A stretch of 64,000 nt of DNA from Posidonia oceanica (lineage: Eukaryota; Streptophyta; Magnoliopsida; Alismatales; Posidoniaceae), in assembly GCA_037176725.1 (NCBI GenBank), contig JAZBRS010000050.1, positions 10,992,001 to 11,056,000 on the forward strand, in the 5' to 3' direction. The position numbers and the translations under genes were made by a program. Position 1 is the first letter of the stretch; every line of letters starts with the position of its first letter. The notes under the pieces were generated by a model, which was given only the letters and a program-made list of their open reading frames with translations, made no database searches and had not been told where the DNA came from. This document shows positions 1-9,840 of this stretch, one piece after another.

Positions 1-1420
1 CATTCTTAAATTCTGTTGTTAGTTCTTTTGTTTATGTTATTAGCTCTATTTTTAATCAATTCTGTTATTTTAGTTCTGTTGTTCTAGAAAAACTGAATTT
101 TAAGTTTTAATTGTGGAGTTTTAGGTTTAGTTTGGTTTAGTTTAGTTCAGGTTTATGTAAATTTAGCTGTTTAAAGTTATTCTTGATGTAAATGTGAAAG
201 GAAATGTGAATGTGAATGTGAATGTTAAATGTGAATGTGAATGTTAATGTTGGTGTTTGAATGTGAATGGAAATCCATTTTGGTGTTTGATGTGAATGTT
301 TATTCAATCTTCCTTTGTGGAAATGTATTTATGTTGTCAATTTGCAGGAAAATAAAATTTTTTAGTCAAAATTATAGGGGAGGTTATGGCGAATTTTTCC
401 CAGAATTTTTAAGAGACTTAATCTTTTAACAATTGAATTAATCATTCTCTTTTAACTTGAGTGGTTAATTTCTGATTTTAACAAAGATCCTATTGAAGAC
501 ATTTAGATTATTTAATGGATTGGTTTGGATTTAGGAATTTAGGAATTTTTGATGGATTCGTTAAAAAGGGTTAATTAAAAGTCAGATCCTAAGGCTTAAA
601 GCTCTTGAATTTAAGGTTTTAAAGTTAAAATTCAAGAGTTAGAATTAGGGTTCAAAGTTTGTTTTTAAATTTGACTTTTGAATTTAAGGTTTACTTTTAA
701 GTTCAAATTGGTTTGTTAATTGAGAATGATGTTTTTGTTACCTAAATGGATTAGTGAAAGGTTTAAGTTGGTTTAGAGTTGGATCTTGAATTTTAAAATT
801 AGAATATTAGAGTTTTAAAAGGATGATCCTTTTTTATAACCTTAAAAGATGAATCTTTTAAAGGATGGATTTTTTTAAAAAGATGGATTTTTAAGATGGA
901 TTTAAAAGACGGATTCTTAAGAGAAATGGATTTAAAAAGATGGATTTAAATTGATGGCTTTTAAAAGATGGGTTTTAAAAGGAATGGACTTAAAAGATGG
1001 ATTAAAAAAGATTGATTTTAAAAGATGGATTAAAAGGATTGATTAAAAAGATTGATTTTAAAAAGATTGGTTTAAACGATTGATTTTAAAAAGATTGGTT
1101 TAAAAAGATTGATTTTAAGGATTGATTAAAAAGATTGATTAAAAAGATTGATTTTAAAGAGATGGGTTAAAAAGATTGATTTTAAAAAGATGGGTTAAAA
1201 AGATTGATTTTAAAAGGATGGCTTTAGTTATCTAAGGATCAATTTTTTTTTTAAAGAAATTATCTTTAAGGATTGAATTTTTAAGTTTAAGTTGGTTAGT
1301 TAAAGTGATGCCTTTCTTTTCCCTTTTTGTTGATTATGTGGATTACGTAGCGTTTAGGGAAACAATTAAGAGAATTATTAATGGTTTTATCTGACTATGC
1401 TCTGCTTGTGATACCATTTC
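1..1420. repeat. AT-rich noncoding stretch with short tandem repeats
   Basis: Strongly AT-rich with no credible reading frame. From about 830 to 1240 it consists of irregular copies of a 12-20 base motif built on AAAAGATGGATTT or AAAAGATTGATTTT. At 195-245 there is a short run of GTGAATGTGAATG units. It probably belongs to the 3' internal part of the minus-strand element, but nothing here proves that. Confidence 0.6.
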
Positions 1421-1427
1421 AGGGCTT

Positions 1428-1638
1428 TTGATGAGGAGGCTGAGACGACGAGGGACAAGGCCGGTCCTTCCACTGCGGAGGGGAGTTCCTCTCATCCCCG
1501 CAAGCTCCAGGCGAGGCGTCCATGTGCGCCATCTCCTGTCCCGCCTGAGGTTGGTGACGGGGGTGCTCTTGATCCAGTGCGTCTCCTTCTCCTCCCAGGA
1601 GAGCCCGTACAGCGGTAGAGCTCGCAGAGCTAGGACAG
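1428..1638 (+). pseudogene. Possible first coding exon of the PMD gene
   Basis: The frame beginning with Asp-Glu-Glu-Ala-Glu (about 1430) reads as a hydrophilic, acidic then proline-rich stretch, like the N-terminal exon of other PMD genes. It ends at a good donor (ACAG|GTGAGG, exon end 1638) matched by an acceptor at 1731-1733. Two in-frame TAG codons occur near its 3' end. An overlapping frame with an ATG at 1428 stays open but is basic and low-complexity and does not resemble the family. The exon could instead be untranslated leader. Confidence 0.35.
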
Positions 1639-1733
1639 GTGAGGTTATTTTATGTGTTTTCGGCTTTTATTAAGTTACTTTGCTTGATTATTATTAAGTT
1701 ACTAATGTTTTTTGATGTTTTCTTTTATGCCAG

Positions 1734-4276
1734 ATGCCATTGTCGAGCCGGATGTGCTCTAGCTGGAATGACTTACACGAGACGTACCTCGACCTCCCAG
1801 AGTTCCAACGGGCGAGACTTGTGGAGATGGGCTTCGGCCATTTCTTGGAGATCATGCCTTTTGAGATTCACTTGGGACTTCTGGTTTCTTTTGCTGAGAG
1901 GTACAACAGGAGTTCCGGCAGCTTCATCTTTCGCGTAGGCGAGATGATGATCACCCTGGAGGACGTAGTGCGGCTAGTGGGTCTGAGGGTTGATGGAGAG
2001 CCTGTGATAGTGCCTTTGCAGCTCGACTATGGTGACGAGCTAGAGGCTTGTTATGGTGCACGACCTCCCCCTTCTAGTCGCTTCCATACACGCGTCAACA
2101 TCAAGTGGCTGAAGGATCGACTGGACGACCTTCTTCTTGTTGACGAGGTGACCCCGAAGATAGCGGATCAGCAGCTCCGGCTCTTTTTGTCCATTCTGTT
2201 CCATAGGCTCTTCTTCGACACGTCTTCTCAGATGTTACATGCCGGTTTTGCTCCTCTCCTTCTTCAGGTGGAGAGGATTGGTAGATACTCTTGGGGCTCA
2301 GCTGTGTTGGTCTATTTGGTCTCCCGGTTGGAGTCTTTTGCTGCGGGCCAGACCCGCTCTCTTTCAAGCTGTCTGCCTCTTTTTCAGGTTTGTGCTTTAT
2401 TTATTTGCTTGCCTGCTGTTTGTTTGACTGTTGCTGACTTGGAATTGTTGCTTTGCATGACAGACCTGGATCTTTGAGCACTTCGTGTACCTCCGACCTG
2501 GAGTGCCAGGAGATGGTCCCGTCGAGTTTCCCCGGGCTCGACGGTGGAGCGAGGTGCAGCTAGCTCCGGAGCGGATTCGCCCTGTGAGACATCTAGGCTG
2601 CTTCCTGTTAGAGATCCTCCCAGAGGAGTGGGTGAGTTTCAGTACTTAGGTCCCTCTCTCTCGCACAGTTTACTGGTTGCTGACTGATTTGTGCTTGCAG
2701 GTTGTCTGGAGACCTTACTCTGAGGGTGAGCATGCTGATGAGGAGCCCGTGGCACGTGGTTCTCACATGTTCTTTCGGGAGTGCTGGCTTTTTAGCCTCT
2801 TCCGGTGTCACTACATCCAGGTGGGCCGTGTCCTGCGATAGTTCGGCCTTCAGCAGGTTATTCCAGCGGCGGGTCCTGCGGATTGCTCTCGGGGATCTAT
2901 TTCGGGAGGTCGGAGCGATGCTCCTTAGCGGTTTGGAGAGCAGCTCGAGAACTGGCGCTCGGGTGGCACAGAGCCCCATTCTAGTGGATCTACAGAGACA
3001 GAGGCGGCATGGAGGACCTGGTTTGATTCTGAATTTGGCCGTCTGATCGTCTTCCACCGTGACGTCTTTTATGGTCGCTCCAACGTACCAATGGGCACTG
3101 GTCCTAGTGAGAGCGTCGGCGACCTCCGTCATGAGTTGGCGATTGCCCGCAGCCTTATTGAGGAGCTGGTAAGCAATCCTTTTTGGTGTTGTGTCATTTG
3201 ACTGCTCCTTTACTTGTTCACTTGCTTACGCATCCCCTTTGTTTGTGCAGATGGATGCTTCAGAGGGGATGACTGAGGCGTGCAGGACTCAGCAAGAGGA
3301 GCACTCCTTAAGAGTGGCGGAGCTGGTGAGGGAGAGGGACGAGCTTCTATCCCAGATGGACCAGCTTCGAGCACGAGTGAGTGTAGTTTCCCTTTGTTAG
3401 TTGTTGGTGCCTGTTTCTGCTTGTCTAACTGTTGTCTTTGCTTTGATACAGGCCGAGGGTGCTTCAACAAGTGCAGAGCCTGCCCCTACTGCCACCACAG
3501 GTCCAGCCGCTTCCCGTGCCGAGGGCGTGCTTGCTGAGGAGGTCCAGGCTCGCGATTCAGAGGTATTTCCGTACTTTTCTTGCTTTAGATATTTGTAAAT
3601 ATCTGTCCTCTAACTCGTATGGCTTCATTGTGCAGATTCAGGCGATGATGGATTTGATCCACACGCCTCCGGCCACTGGTCCTACTCAGAGCCAGCTGGA
3701 TGATGCCTTGGGGCGTGCCGAGGAGCTACAGGAGCGTCTCAGTCAGGCAGAGCAGGAGCGTGACAACCACATCCAGGAGTTAGAGGCTCGTGTGGCGGCA
3801 TCTGATGCGGAAGCGGCCAGGGCTCAGTTTGAGACTACTTCCCTGAGAAGGGTATTTCTGTTCTGTCTTTAATGCTTTAGTTGTAGCTAGCCTTTCTGCT
3901 TTTCTGTTTATAAACTGCTCTTATTCTGTGATTTGTTTTATTTCAGTTGAGCGATTTCCATGGGTGGCAGATGCGGGAAATGGAGATACGGCTAATGCAG
4001 ACAGAGACAGTGGTTGCGACAGTGCTTCCCGGTGCTGATGTGGCTGATCTGATGCCTGCCCCTATTGCTGCAGCTCTTGTGGGGTCAGGGCATTCTTGAG
4101 TCTTGACGGCTGAGCAAATTGCGAGAGAGTGGTCTTCTCCCCACCTTGAGATGGTTCGCTCCATCTTGAGGGAGTCTTGGGAGATGAGTCGGAGTGGAGC
4201 GACGTCTTATGTGGCGCAGCCTGCACCGAGGCCTCCAGGCGGCGGACGCGAGGGTAGCGGCGAGACCGGCCATTGA
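1734..4276 (+). pseudogene. Multi-exon plant mobile domain (PMD) gene, degraded
   Basis: Seven exons join in one frame with phase-0 GT-AG introns: 1734-2387, 2464-2631, 2701-3168, 3251-3376, 3452-3562, 3636-3851 and 3947-4276. The first three exons encode the PMD core (aminotransferase-like plant mobile domain, as in MAIL1/MAIN relatives), with recognisable FGHFLEI, GEMMITLEDVVRLVGLRVDG and VGRVLR...FGLQQ blocks. Later exons encode a Glu/Arg/Gln-rich coiled coil (RVAELVRERDELLSQMDQL; AEELQERLSQAEQERD). Three in-frame stops break it: TAG 2839-2841, TAG 2926-2928 and TGA 4097-4099. The first replaces the Gln seen at the same place in the two PMD copies near 60-64 kb. The gene is antisense to the surrounding retrotransposon. 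PMD proteins are linked to transposon silencing and development in plants; what this copy did is unknown. Confidence 0.8.
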
Positions 4277-5755
4277 GCTTGTACCTTTCTTTTTGTCAGA
4301 GTCTGTACTTTTCTTTTGCCAGAGTCTGTACTTGTGAATATTGATATGAAAGGTTTTTTGTTTCGCTTTGTTTCCTGCACATGCTTACTTTTCTTGTTAG
4401 TAATCAATGAGCATACCTTCCTTGGTGAAAGATTTGGCTAAGTTAACTGATTAACCAAAGAGAAAGTATGTCAAATGAAAAGATTTAGGCTAAGTTAATT
4501 AATTAACAAGGGACATAACAGATGTTAATGCATGCTTATTTTAAATGGGTGGAGGGAATTAATTTCTGGCCTCAGCTAAAGAGATGGAAATCAGAGCCCA
4601 GTAGACGCTGATTATGAGTCATCCGTGGATGCTCTAAAGATCATTATGCTAGTAATGTCTTTGTTGAGAGAGCACACCCAAGCCATGAGATACGCTTGAG
4701 TAGGACGCTAACTCCAAATCCTGGTGAGTCGATGGTTGCATCATCGGTCAGATGTTAATTCCAGTTTTCCTACTTACTAAGCTTTTACTTGTATGTAGGT
4801 TGGATGTTTTGGTTTTTTTCTAAGTTTTGTAATTTTTTTGGTGTTTTTAAGTTATGTGATTTTCTTTTTGGGTTTTGGATTATATGATTTTTTTGTTGTT
4901 TTGGATTATATGATTTTTTTGGATTTTGGATTATATGATTTTTTTGGTTTTTGGATTATATGATCTTTTTGGTTTTTTTTTTGGGTTATATGATTTTTTT
5001 TTGGTTTTTTGGATTATATGATATTTTTGGTTTTTTAGTTCTTCTAATGGGGAAAGATGAGTACCTATCTTAAGCATTAGCCTCGGGGTCTGTTTCAACC
5101 AAATGAGTGGGCCTTACCTTTGTGGACGTGTCCCTTGGGCCATGCCTGCGTCCTTTTAGAGACTTTGGTCCACACATCAGTCCTTACTTGGGTTGCCACT
5201 CGCTGGGCCTTTTCAGTCCTTGACCACCTGGGGTTGCTTACTCCTCGCTGTTAGTGAGAAAAGGACAGGGGAAGTCTCGGGATATGGTGAACTCTCGGTA
5301 TTGGCTTACGCCTTGATTCCTGCTTGCCTTTCTTTAGTCCTTAATGCGTCTTTCTTGGTTTATACTTTTAGATGCACAGACAGCTTTTGCCATGCCCTTT
5401 TCTGCTCTTTGGACAGCTCTTTGCTGACCTCTTTTAGTTGGATAGTTTCTTTTACTGCCTCTTTTTGTTGGTTCCTTACTTGGACAGCTTCTTTGCTGCC
5501 TTCTTTTCTCTTTGTTTGGGCGGTTTTTGCCGTCGTCTTTTCTTGACGCTTTCTAAGTTGCTTTGGCAAGTGGTTCGTACTCTAAGCCTCCGCTCCGAGA
5601 CTACTTTTCCCTTACCTTCCCGTGCGGTGTGTACGTGGAGACAGGACAAGGCATGGGTCCCCCTAGGTGTTCCTCTTCCTATTGGCTTTGGAAATCTCTC
5701 CCTTTTCTGGCTTGGTGTTAGGCCCTAGGTCTCTTTAATGATATAGACATGCTGA
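4277..5755. other. Spacer between PMD gene and integrase, with T-rich minisatellite
   Basis: No supported gene. From about 4845 to 5035 the plus strand holds seven or so imperfect copies of a 25-28 base unit containing GGATTATATGATTTTTTTGG. From about 5385 to 5510 there are imperfect repeats of a TTTGGACAGCTTTTTTGCTGCC-like phrase, with open frames on both strands that are low-complexity. The remainder, including 4400-4800 and 5560-5755, shows nothing I recognise. Confidence 0.5.
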
Positions 5756-7000
5756 TCAAGGGTAGTACTTTTTTAGGTGCATTGCATTCCAAGGGTCAGG
5801 AAGATCTGTTCCATTATGGGACAGTCGATAAGCATTCCCTGGATATACAGCAACCACTATGTAGGGTCCTTCCCAATTTGGCATTAACTTTCCCTTAGGG
5901 TGGGGCTTATTGTAGGGCAACACTTCTTTAAACACTAGATCACCAATTTTAAACTTGCGTTCGATTACTTTCTTCTGGTAAGCCTTGGTTAACCTTTGTT
6001 GGTAGACACGCATATGCTCGGCGGCTGCCAGTCATTTCTCATCAAGGAGTTCTAAGTGAAGGAGTAAAGCTTGCCTATTTTCTTCAGTAGACATTCTCCT
6101 ATCAATCTTAACACTTAATGAGGGGATCAGGATCTCGTATGCGACCACTGCCTCCATACCAAAGGCTAAAGCATAGGGCGTTTGACCCGTTGCCGTCCTT
6201 ATGGTGGTGTGGTATGCCCATAATGCATTAATAAGCTTATCTGACCAATCCGATCCCTTAGCGTCTTCTACCGTCTTCTTAATAATTTTGATTAAGGTTT
6301 TATTAGTAGCTTTTGCTTGACCGTTCCCTTGCGGGTAATATGGGGAAGAGTGGTGTAGAGTGATACCGAATTTCCGGCATAACCGCTTGAACTCTTCTGA
6401 GGTGAAGATTGGTCCATTGTCTGCTACTAAGGCTTTAGGCACCCCGAACCTTGCGATGATATTTCGCTGTACGAATCGGCACAGGGTTGTGGCCTTGATG
6501 TTTGCGAATGTCTCTGCTTCTGCCCATTTGGTGAAGTATTCCGTCGCCGTTAGGATGAAGGTGTTGCCCTTTCTCTGACGGATAGGTCCCACCACATCGA
6601 AGGCCCACATGGAGAAAGGCCATGGTGTTGACAAAGCATGTAGCACTGAAGCCAGAGCATGGATCTTGTTGGCGTGTAATTGGCAGCTCTTGCACCGCTT
6701 GACTTTACTTGCGTAGTCGGCTTCCATGGTAGGCCAATAGTACCCCATTCTGATAATCATTTTAGTCATGAACTGAGAGTTGATGTGCCCTCCGCAGACT
6801 CCCTCATGTGTTTCCTTGAGGATCTCGGCCGACTCAGATGTATCCACACATCGGAGTTCAATCCCTAGGGGCGTTCTCCGAAAGAGTGTGTTGGCTCTGA
6901 TGTAGTATTTGGTAGCCATCCTCCTCAGTGCTTCTCTGTCCTTGGGAGTCGCATAGGCTGGGAAGGCGCGATCTTGTACATAGTTCTGTATGTCATAATA
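5756..7000 (-). pseudogene. Integrase of Tat-type element, catalytic Glu lost
   Basis: The main frame (6919 down to 6032) shows the HHCC zinc-binding module (His38, His45, Cys76, Cys79) and the DDE core: Asp108 in FDVVGP, Asp167 in ADNGP, then QGNGQAKATNKT. The third catalytic residue, normally Glu in QAEATNKT, is Lys203 (codon 6311-6313). A TGA at 6032-6034 interrupts the frame, which then continues to 5756 with the C-terminal GPYIV...AYRLS DNA-binding module. No chromodomain follows, as expected outside the chromovirus branch. Integrase would join element DNA ends to the host chromosome; this copy cannot. The frame is also separated from the upstream RNase H by a TAG at 7001-7003. Confidence 0.93.
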
Positions 7001-7579
7001 CTACGGGTTGCCATCGTCGTTTACTTCTGTAGCTCCTTGATAACAGACCTCTGTGCATATTAAGCTTTCCTGGTTTAGTTCCTCTCTGAGTTCTTCAACC
7101 CATTCGGTGGCAGACCCCACTGTTGGGGTGCTAATTCTTCGCACCATGATGGATTGCTCATCTGTCCCTGAGCTGAAGGGGAGCGAGGATGCCAATGAGG
7201 CTAATGAATCAGCCAGGATGTTGTTGCTTCTAAGGGCGTGCACATACATAACCCGGTCAAATTTCTTCAGTAAGGCTTTAGCCAGGTTGCGGTATTCCTG
7301 CAGCTTCGGCGAGAGGGTCTTGTATTTATTGAGAACTTGTCGTATGACAAGCTGTGAGTCCCTAACCACTTTTAGCCTTCTTGCCCCTAGATTGAGAGCC
7401 ATTCGGAGCCCTAGAATGAGTGCCTCGTATTCTGCAATGTTGTTACTCGCTGAGAAGAGTAGTTGTACCGCAGTGGGGAGAACGACACCCTCGAGAGTGA
7501 GGAGTGTTGCCCCTATTCCAGTGCCTTGTGAATTAAGCGCTCCATCGAAATGGAGGGTCCATTCTCTGATGAGTGGCAC
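7001..7579 (-). pseudogene. Second, archaeal-type RNase H (aRNH) domain
   Basis: A complete RNase HI fold can be read: FDGA (Asp12), NNIAEYEAL (Glu50/Glu52), VRDSQLV (Asp74) and NNILADSLASLA (Asp124), with the usual spacing for the four acidic catalytic residues. It lies after the ordinary RT-linked RNase H and before integrase. That position and the DGA...DSQL...ADSLA pattern match the extra archaeal-type RNase H described in Tat-lineage elements. It would degrade the RNA strand of the RNA-DNA hybrid. The catalytic residues are intact, but the domain is cut from RT-RNase H by a frameshift near 7585 and from integrase by a TAG (7001-7003) that probably replaced a Trp codon. Confidence 0.9.
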
Positions 7580-7583
7580 GACA

Positions 7584-9031
7584 CTATTTATTGTCTGTTG
7601 ACACTGGCTGATACTCTAACACAGGTAGCTCGGCGAGTTGGTCCGCAATGGCTTGCCCCTTGATTGCCTTCTGGGTGATGAATTGTAGGTCGAACTCAGT
7701 AAGGAGCATTTGCCATCGTGCTAGCCTTTCGGACAATGCTGGTTTCTCGAACATGTACTTGATGGGGTTCATCTTAGCTAAGTAGCAGACTTTGTGTGCA
7801 AGAAAATAGTGCCTGAGCTTTTGTGAGGCCCATACTAAGGCTAAGCAGTGTCTCTCGATCTGGGAGTACTTCCTCTCATATTTGATGAAAGTTCTATCGA
7901 GGTAATAAACTGCTTTCTCCTTCCTCCCAGTTTCATCATGTTGTGCAAGGACAACACCCACCGAGTTGTCAGTAACGGCCAAGTAGAGTAGTAATGGCCT
8001 CTCGGGGACTGGAGTAGTCAATACTGGAGGGTTGAGGAGGTAGAGTTTCAGCTCATTGAAGGCCTTCTGACAGGTGTGATCCCACTTGAATTCTGCACTG
8101 CCTTTTAAGAGCTCATAGAATGGTCTACACTTTTCCGCATGCTGAGAGATGAATCTTCGGATGAACTGTAGCCTCCCTATGAGTCCTCTGAGTTCCTTGA
8201 TGTTCCTTGGCAGTGGCATGGCTGTTATAGCTTTGGCTTTGGTGGGATCCACTTCTATGCCCCTTTTGCTCACTATGAAGCCGAGCAGCTTTCCGGTAGT
8301 GACCCCGAAGACACACTTCTTGGGGTTCATTCTGAGATTGTATTGGTCTGCTCTCCGGAGTACTCTTTCTAGTGCTTCAAATTGTCCCTCTCTTGTTTTT
8401 GACTTTACTAACAGGTAATCCACATAGCACTGCATGCAATCGTGTATCATGTCGTGAAAGATTGCCATCATAGCCCTCTGATAGGTGGCTCCAGCGTTCT
8501 TTAATCCGAACGGCATGAGTACATAGCAGTAGGTCCCCCATGGAGTAGTAAATGCGGTTTTCTCCTGGTTTTCTTCTGCAAGCTTAATCTGGTTGTAACC
8601 GGAGAAACTGTCCATGAACGAAAGCATCTCATGGCCTGCAGTGTTGTCTATGAGGATGTCTATGTGCGGAAGAGGGAAATCGTCTTTTGGGCATGCTTCA
8701 TTGAGGTTTCTGTAGTCAATGCACATGCGCACTTTGCCATCTTTCTTCATCACTGGAACTATGTTGGCAATCCATTCTGGATACACCACAACTCTGATGA
8801 ACTTCGCCTTGTGTAGCTTGTCTATCTCCTCTTTGACTTTTAGAGCAAGGTCTGGACGTAGACGCCGGAGCTTTTGCTTCGCTGTCTTAGCATCTGGCTT
8901 GAGAGGGAGCCTGTGCTCCACCAGTAGTGAATCAAGCCCAGGTATTTCTCCATAGGAGAAGGCCAGTACCTTCATATACTTTTTGAGTAGTCTTTCCATT
9001 CTGGTCTGTTCATCTGAGTTGAGGGCAGAGC
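7584..9031 (-). pseudogene. Reverse transcriptase plus RNase H of Tat-type element, YVDD mutated
   Basis: The open frame 8999-7584 (471 residues) covers RT and the linked RNase H. RT landmarks are MCIDYRNLNEACPKD (about 92-106), SFMDSFSGYNQI with metal-binding Asp130, FGLKNAGATYQRAM (164-177) and the active-site box, which here reads CYVDYLLV. The second active-site Asp is Tyr195 (codon 8415-8417). RNase H follows with LAVTDNSVGVVLAQHDETG, IERHCLALVWA and WQMLLTEFDLQF...IKGQAIADQLA. RT copies element RNA into DNA; this copy should be inactive. The end of the frame (TAG after residue 471) is followed by the second RNase H in another frame. Confidence 0.95.
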
Positions 9032-9840
9032 TTATCTGGATTGGTCTTGGATCATCTTCAGTGCCCAGATTAACTTCCTCTGTTTCTTCACAATGGTAGG
9101 GGGTTTGCCCCTAGGTTTGCCTCTACGGTGGAGGCGGTTTGCCATTGGGCGTTCAGTCTGTGGCCCCAGCTCCTTCTTACTTAGAGCGGCAAGGCCAAAG
9201 GTTGCTGAAGAAACAGGTGAGCTTGCAGATGGGGTCAGAGTCCTCTGCTTTGGTGTCTTCAGTGGAGGTTCCGGAGGAATCGTTTTCTTGGATGTCCGGA
9301 GGTCGGGGAGTTTAATCTGTGGCCTGGGTCCCTTTTTGCTTCGAGGGACAAGGTCGTAGATTGTTGAAGAGGCAGGTGAGCTCGCAGACAAGGTCGGAGT
9401 CCTCTGCTTCAGCACCTTCAGTGGAGGTTCTGGAGGATTCGCTTGCTTGGATGTCCGGAGGCAAAGGAGCTTCTAGGGATGCGGGGATAGCAGCAGGGAC
9501 CTCTTCTGTGCAGGAGGTTGATGCTTCTTCCTCGGGCTTCACCGAAGCGTTGAGGATGGTTGGAACTTCTTCTAGGCAGGGAGAAGGAGTTAGTGCCGTC
9601 TCGGGGTCTGTATGAGCGCCGAGGATGACGGGCTTAGGGGCCATTGCGGCTGTTGTTGCTACTGGGAGGTCGGGAACTGTGTCTGACACTTGCTTGTCGT
9701 GCACTTGTAGCCCGATTGACATGAAGTGGTTGGCAAGTGACCATGCTAAAGGTTTGCTTGGGTCTAGTTGCCCAAGGTACCCTAGCCCGGTACGACTGCG
9801 CTCCTCTGGCGTTTCAAGCGCGTCCCTCATTCCTTGTTCC
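9032..9840 (-). pseudogene. Linker between protease and RT, with 159-bp tandem duplication
   Basis: Two overlapping frames (9830-9312 and 9415-9032) encode a low-complexity Ser/Thr/Pro/Glu-rich region of the polyprotein and then a basic segment leading into RT. No catalytic motif is visible. A segment of about 159 bases is present twice in tandem (about 9140-9300 and 9301-9460), and frame changes inside the copies explain the overlapping ORFs. A one-base loss near 9838 probably shifts the frame relative to the upstream protease, since LAARNKG-like coding resumes as MRDALETPEER. Confidence 0.7.

Noticed and set aside
1428..1673. Plus-strand 81-codon Arg-rich ORF as an independent gene
   Set aside because: It overlaps a better acidic frame of the likely first PMD exon and runs through a good splice donor at 1638.
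7053..7601. Plus-strand 182-codon open frame opposite the second RNase H
   Set aside because: Complementary shadow of the real minus-strand frame, which has the catalytic motifs.
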